Shown: positions 13,522-15,805 of the stretch, one piece after another
Layout: each line of letters begins with the position of its first letter
Numbering within the stretch: position 1 is the first letter of the stretch
NCBI RefSeq assembly: GCF_000719335.1
Contig: NZ_JOGB01000095.1
Coordinates: forward strand, 1-15,805
DNA from: Streptomyces sp. NRRL S-87
GTDB taxonomy: Bacteria; Actinomycetota; Actinomycetes; Streptomycetales; Streptomycetaceae
DNA: 15,805 bases
Direction: 5' to 3'
Notes under the pieces: generated by a model
Databases searched by the model: none
Told to the model about the DNA's origin: nothing
The model's input: only the letters and a program-made list of their open reading frames with translations
Program-made: the position numbers and the translations under genes

Positions 13522-13540
13522 CCCGCACGAGCCGTGCGGG
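13522..13540. promoter_or_regulatory. Hairpin in the ThiF-YgjP divergent region
   Basis: CCCGCACG-AGC-CGTGCGGG is a perfect 8-bp inverted repeat with a 3-base loop. It lies about 85 bases upstream of the ThiF-like start, within its probable 5' leader on the minus strand. Role unknown; an operator or leader hairpin are both possible. Confidence 0.4.
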
Positions 13541-13581
13541 CAAAGCGAGCATGCCGGGCCGCCCCCAACCCCCGCTCCGAG

Positions 13582-13590
13582 TTATCCACA
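13582..13590 (+). promoter_or_regulatory. Perfect DnaA box (TTATCCACA)
   Basis: TTATCCACA matches the canonical bacterial DnaA box exactly. It lies in the divergent region and is followed within 10 bases by an AT-rich island (13599-13625). A single box with a 27-bp AT tract is not an origin; a regulatory or titration role is possible, as is chance. Confidence 0.45.
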
Positions 13591-13598
13591 GCACACAG

Positions 13599-13625
13599 GA
13601 ATTAAGGCTATTAATAGTTCAAAAC
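13599..13625. promoter_or_regulatory. AT-rich island with palindrome CTATTAATAG
   Basis: About 27 bases are mostly A and T in a genome of roughly 70 percent GC. They contain the perfect 10-bp palindrome CTATTAATAG (13608-13617). The site lies about 50 bases upstream of the YgjP-like gene and about 165 bases upstream of the ThiF-like gene. It may be a promoter or regulator-binding site, but I could not fit a convincing -35/-10 pair on either strand. Confidence 0.4.
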
Positions 13626-13659
13626 CGGCACGCGTAGGACGTCGGTCAGGGCCACCCGG

Positions 13660-13665
13660 TACCGT
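13660..13665 (+). promoter_or_regulatory. Predicted -10 box of the YgjP-like gene
   Basis: TACCGT ends 6 bases before the GTG at 13672, consistent with a leaderless transcript. The -35 is poorly defined (AGGACG at 13636-13641, spacer 18). Confidence 0.4.
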
Positions 13666-13671
13666 CGTGGG

Positions 13672-14232
13672 GTGTCCGCCGATCCCCCGCAGCGCGCCGT
13701 CGAAGTCCGCCGGAGCGCGCGCCGCCGCAGGACCGTCTCGGCCTACCGCGAGGGCGACCGTACGGTCGTCCTCATCCCTGCCCGCATGTCGGAGGCCGAG
13801 GAGCGGCGCTGGGTGGGCGTGATGCTGGACAAGCTCGCAGCGCAGGAGAGTCGCCGCAGCCTCGGTGACGCGGAGTTGACCGAGCGGGCCGCACAGCTGT
13901 CCGGTCAGTACCTCGGCGGCCGTGCGCGCCCCCGCGTGGTCCGCTGGGTCACCAACCAGAACACGCGCTGGGGCTCCTGCACCCCCGCCGAGGGCAGCAT
14001 CCGGCTCTCCCACCGCCTCCAGGGCATGCCGGAGTACGTGGTCGACTACGTGCTGCTGCACGAGCTGGCGCACCTGCTGGTCCCGGGCCACGGCCCCCGC
14101 TTCTGGGAGCTCCTGGAGGCGTACCCGCGTACCGAGCGGGCCCGCGGCTACCTCGAGGGCGTGGTCGCCGCCGACCGGCTGCCGCACCTGCCGGCCCCGC
14201 GCGAGGGCGGCGGCCCGGACGCGGCGGTCTGA
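13672..14232 (+). CDS. YgjP-like (M48-related) zinc metallopeptidase
   Basis: The 186-residue protein carries the YgjP/DUF45 signature. NTRWGSC (97-103) is followed by the zinc motif HELAH (H130, E131, H134) and a downstream GHGPRFW, whose H140 is the probable third ligand. These are SprT-like compact cytoplasmic metallopeptidases of poorly known substrate. It is shorter than the common length of about 230 residues, mainly at the N-terminus, but the catalytic core is complete. No signal peptide or membrane segment is visible. GTG 13672 is chosen because a -10-like TACCGT ends 6 bases before it. It is transcribed divergently from the ThiF-ABC1 unit. A long inverted repeat at 14314-14352 probably terminates it. 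Confidence 0.88.
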   Translation: MSADPPQRAVEVRRSARRRRTVSAYREGDRTVVLIPARMSEAEERRWVGVMLDKLAAQESRRSLGDAELTERAAQLSGQYLGGRARPRVVRWVTNQNTRWGSCTPAEGSIRLSHRLQGMPEYVVDYVLLHELAHLLVPGHGPRFWELLEAYPRTERARGYLEGVVAADRLPHLPAPREGGGPDAAV

Positions 14233-14313
14233 CTCCCGTCGCCTGCGGCGGCACGCGATCCGGGTTCGGTCGGGTCGCCGGCCACGTCCAGGGGGTCCCG
14301 CCGACCTCCGACG

Positions 14314-14352
14314 TCCCGTGCCGTCCCGGGGGTCGCACGGGACGGCACGGGA
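14314..14352. terminator. Terminator downstream of the YgjP-like gene
   Basis: A perfect 15-bp inverted repeat (TCCCGTGCCGTCCCG at 14314-14328 with its complement at 14338-14352) encloses a 9-base loop. It lies 82 bases after the stop codon. No U-tract follows. Confidence 0.7.
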
Positions 14353-14488
14353 ACGAGGACCCGCCACCGCGGACAGCTCCCTGGTGAAGCCGGTGACCTG
14401 CCGCGTCCCGTCCCGGCCCGCCGCCTCCCGCCGCCGTGCGGGACCGCCCCGGGACGCCTGGGACGGCGGGACGGAGGCCTGCCCTGCC

Positions 14489-14494
14489 TAGGGT
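14489..14494 (+). promoter_or_regulatory. Candidate -10 box for the secreted peptidoglycan-binding protein
   Basis: TAGGGT fits the TANNNT pattern and is the only such element near this gene. It would give a leader of about 98 bases. The -35 region is not convincing, so an ECF or other sigma factor, or a different site, is possible. Confidence 0.3.
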
Positions 14495-14598
14495 TCTGGC
14501 TGTCCGGACCGGTCCCGAGGCGCTCTCCGCCCGGCCCCGGCCGGCACCTCCTGTGCCACGCACCATTCCTCAGTCACCGAACCGAAGGCTGGTCCAGC

Positions 14599-15012
14599 AT
14601 GCCCATGAACTCCCTCACCCGTACCGCAGTCCTCGCCGGTGCGGCGACCCTCGCCCTGACCGCGCTGACGGGGACCGCGGAAGCCCGGGTCGGAGCCCCG
14701 TACATCGGTTACGGCCAGGCCAACAACGGCTCCGCGGTGTGGTGCGTGCAGCACCAGGTGAACGCCTTCTTCAAGAAGAGCGCCCCCTGGCACGAGCAGA
14801 TCTCCGAGGACAGCCGCTTCGGCCCCCAGACGGACGAGGCCATCCGCTTCTTCCAGCGCGAGGTGAAGCGGGACCTCTCGCCGAGCATGGACGTCGACGG
14901 CATCGTCGGGCCCCTGACCGGCACGTACCTGCTCATCCTGGGCGACCCGGTGTACGGCCGTGACGGCAACGGGGAGGGCTACTGCGAGGACTACCTGCCC
15001 ACCTACAACTAG
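14599..15012 (+). CDS. Secreted protein with a peptidoglycan-binding domain
   Basis: The 137-residue protein starts with a typical Sec signal peptide: a basic N-terminus, a hydrophobic core around 10-24, and probable cleavage after TAEA (residue 29). The mature part of about 108 residues carries a PG_binding_1-like fold, with RFGPQT, AIRFFQ and DGIVGPLT as the recognisable repeat signature (about 73-107). Two cysteines (C49, C129) probably form a disulfide outside the cell. No catalytic domain is attached, so it would be a stand-alone cell-wall binder or a regulator of a hydrolase. ATG 14599 has GAAGG (14584-14588) 10 bases upstream; ATG 14605 is an in-frame alternative. It appears to be a single-gene unit. 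Confidence 0.88.
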   Translation: MPMNSLTRTAVLAGAATLALTALTGTAEARVGAPYIGYGQANNGSAVWCVQHQVNAFFKKSAPWHEQISEDSRFGPQTDEAIRFFQREVKRDLSPSMDVDGIVGPLTGTYLLILGDPVYGRDGNGEGYCEDYLPTYN

Positions 15013-15142
15013 TGGCCGGGCCGGAGGCCTCCCGCTGGACCTCCGCGACCCCTCCGCCCCGCGGACGCCGGACCACCCCGGCTGACGAGCCGTGAAATGT
15101 ACCGTCTCCGTACCGGCCCGGCCGGATCCCGGCGGCTGCCGT

Positions 15143-15148
15143 TAGCCT
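15143..15148 (+). promoter_or_regulatory. Predicted -10 box of the TerD-family gene
   Basis: TAGCCT fits the TANNNT pattern, identical to the hexamer before adnB. Transcription would start near 15155, leaving a leader of about 34 bases with a G-rich possible ribosome site (GGGGGCGGG, 15172-15180). No good -35 is visible. The rest of the 15013-15188 spacer holds only a weak inverted repeat (TCCGCG at 15042-15047, CGCGGA at 15060-15065). Confidence 0.4.
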
Positions 15149-15188
15149 GGCCGTACGCATTCAACCGGGACGGGGGCGGGCTTCACGC

Positions 15189-15805
15189 ATGGTCAGGGAA
15201 TTCCAGCGCGGCCACAAGGCGAGGATCAGCGACCTCACGGCGGGCACCGACCTGTACGTCGGTGTCCGCATCGAGGGCCCCGGACTGGCCTTCGACATCA
15301 GCTGCTTCGGCCTCGACGCGGACGAACGGCTCTCCGACGACCGGTACTTCGTCTTCTACAACCAGCCGAAGTCGCCCGAGGAGTCCATCCAGCTGCTCGG
15401 CCCGCAGGCCGGCGACACCGAGTCGTTCCGCGTCACCCTGGACCGGATCCCGGACGCCGTCCGCACGCTGTCGTTCACCGCGACCATCGACGGCAGCGGC
15501 CAGATGTCGCAGATCGGATCCGGCCACATCCGGATCGTCGCGGGCGGCGAGGAGGTCGCCCGGTACGCCTTCACCGGCGCGGAGTTCAGCACCGAGCGGG
15601 CGGTGATGCTCGGCGACTTCTACTTCAAGGACGTCTGGCGGTTCGCCGCGGTCGGCCAGGGCTTCGACGGCGGACTCGACGCGCTGCTGAAGAACTTCGG
15701 CGGCGAGGTGGCCGAGGAGGTGGAGCAGGCGCAGCAGGCCCCGGCCGCCGCACCCCCCGCCTTCGCCCCGCCGCCCGCCCCCGCCCCCGCCCCGCAGCCC
15801 ACGCC
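15189..15805 (+). CDS. TerD-family (tellurium-resistance type) protein, 3' end beyond the window
   Basis: At least 205 residues are visible and no stop is reached. Residues 1-175 form a TerD domain: LTAGTDLYVGV, FDISCFGLDADERLSDDRYFVFYNQ with acidic calcium-binding residues, SFRVTLDRIP, and the C-terminal signature RFAAVGQGFDGGL (151-163). TerD domains bind calcium and occur in stress, tellurite, phage-defence-linked and developmental contexts in actinobacteria. From about residue 178 the protein becomes Gln/Pro/Ala-rich, a linker that in Streptomyces TerD proteins often leads to a second domain, here outside the window. ATG 15189 is chosen because the conserved TerD N-terminus follows directly. 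Gene partners cannot be judged from this end of the window. Confidence 0.88.
   Translation, partial: MVREFQRGHKARISDLTAGTDLYVGVRIEGPGLAFDISCFGLDADERLSDDRYFVFYNQPKSPEESIQLLGPQAGDTESFRVTLDRIPDAVRTLSFTATIDGSGQMSQIGSGHIRIVAGGEEVARYAFTGAEFSTERAVMLGDFYFKDVWRFAAVGQGFDGGLDALLKNFGGEVAEEVEQAQQAPAAAPPAFAPPPAPAPAPQPT

Larger units (their letters stand above)
14233..14598. other. Intergenic region between the YgjP-like and secreted-protein genes
   Basis: I see no gene in these 366 bases. They contain one strong inverted repeat (14314-14352, listed as a terminator), GC-rich sequence with several CGGGAC/GTCCCG motifs, a candidate -10 box TAGGGT (14489-14494), and the palindrome GGACCGGTCC (14506-14515) downstream of it. 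The last 100 bases would be the 5' leader of the secreted-protein gene. Confidence 0.7.

Noticed and set aside
13598..13618. Second sigma-R promoter (GGAAT...GTT)
   Set aside because: The spacer is 14 bases instead of the required 18.
13582..13625. Replication origin
   Set aside because: There is only one DnaA box and a 27-bp AT tract, without dnaA, dnaN or a box cluster nearby.
11003..13822. 939-codon plus-strand open frame opposite the ABC1 and ThiF genes
   Set aside because: It has no domain signature and is low-complexity Arg/Pro/Ser sequence. The minus strand carries clear kinase and ThiF motifs.
15189..15805. Plasmid or transferred tellurite-resistance operon
   Set aside because: Only one TerD-family gene is visible, with base composition like its neighbours. 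Such genes are common chromosomal genes in Streptomyces.

Overview
The window is a piece of a very GC-rich actinobacterial chromosome, almost certainly Streptomyces or a close relative. Nearly all codons end in G or C, GTG starts are common, several genes look leaderless, and a WhiB-family regulator, a mycoredoxin and a TerD-family protein are present. The gene order (AdnB-type helicase-nuclease, NudC, mycoredoxin, UvrD2, WhiB7/WblC, ABC1 kinase) is the conserved actinobacterial block around whiB7, known for example from the mycobacterial Rv3201c-Rv3197 region. Here an M20 dipeptidase sits where mycobacteria have a different gene. No insertion sequence, phage gene, CRISPR array, tRNA or rRNA was seen.

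Layout. 1-299: no convincing gene, a small tandem repeat, and a promoter for adnB. 300-3896 (+): AdnB-like helicase-nuclease. 3907-5313 (+): M20 zinc dipeptidase. 5495-6466 (+): NudC, convergent with mycoredoxin (6797-6543, -) across a 17-bp-stem terminator. 6798-7037: a divergent control region with an exact sigma-R-type promoter for the mycoredoxin, an 8+8 palindrome and a perfect Streptomyces-type DnaA box ahead of uvrD2 (7038-9212, +). 9224-9881: an about 0.6 kb regulated leader with an AT-rich WhiB7-type promoter, hairpins, a 110-codon upstream ORF with a strong Shine-Dalgarno, and an intrinsic terminator. It is followed by wblC/whiB7 (9882-10250) and a coupled small gene (10247-10573), closed by an 18-bp-stem terminator. 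10679-10885 (+): small zinc-ribbon protein, convergent with a minus-strand pair: ThiF/E1-like protein (13437-12268), then ABC1 kinase (12226-10898). 13438-13671: divergent region with an AT-rich island and a second perfect DnaA box. 13672-14232 (+): YgjP-like zinc metalloprotease. 14599-15012 (+): small secreted peptidoglycan-binding-domain protein. 15189 to the window end (+): TerD-family protein, cut off.

How it fits together. The left half is DNA repair (AdnB, UvrD2) and redox/nucleotide maintenance (mycoredoxin, NudC). The centre is the antibiotic-responsive WblC switch, whose leader looks like a translation-dependent transcription attenuator with an autoregulatory promoter. I found no wholly unknown system. 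The most informative structures are the wblC leader, the sigma-R promoter of the mycoredoxin, the ThiF-ABC1 pair with a degenerate E1-like active site, and two perfect DnaA boxes in divergent intergenic regions. All function calls come from motif recognition and synteny; no database search was run.
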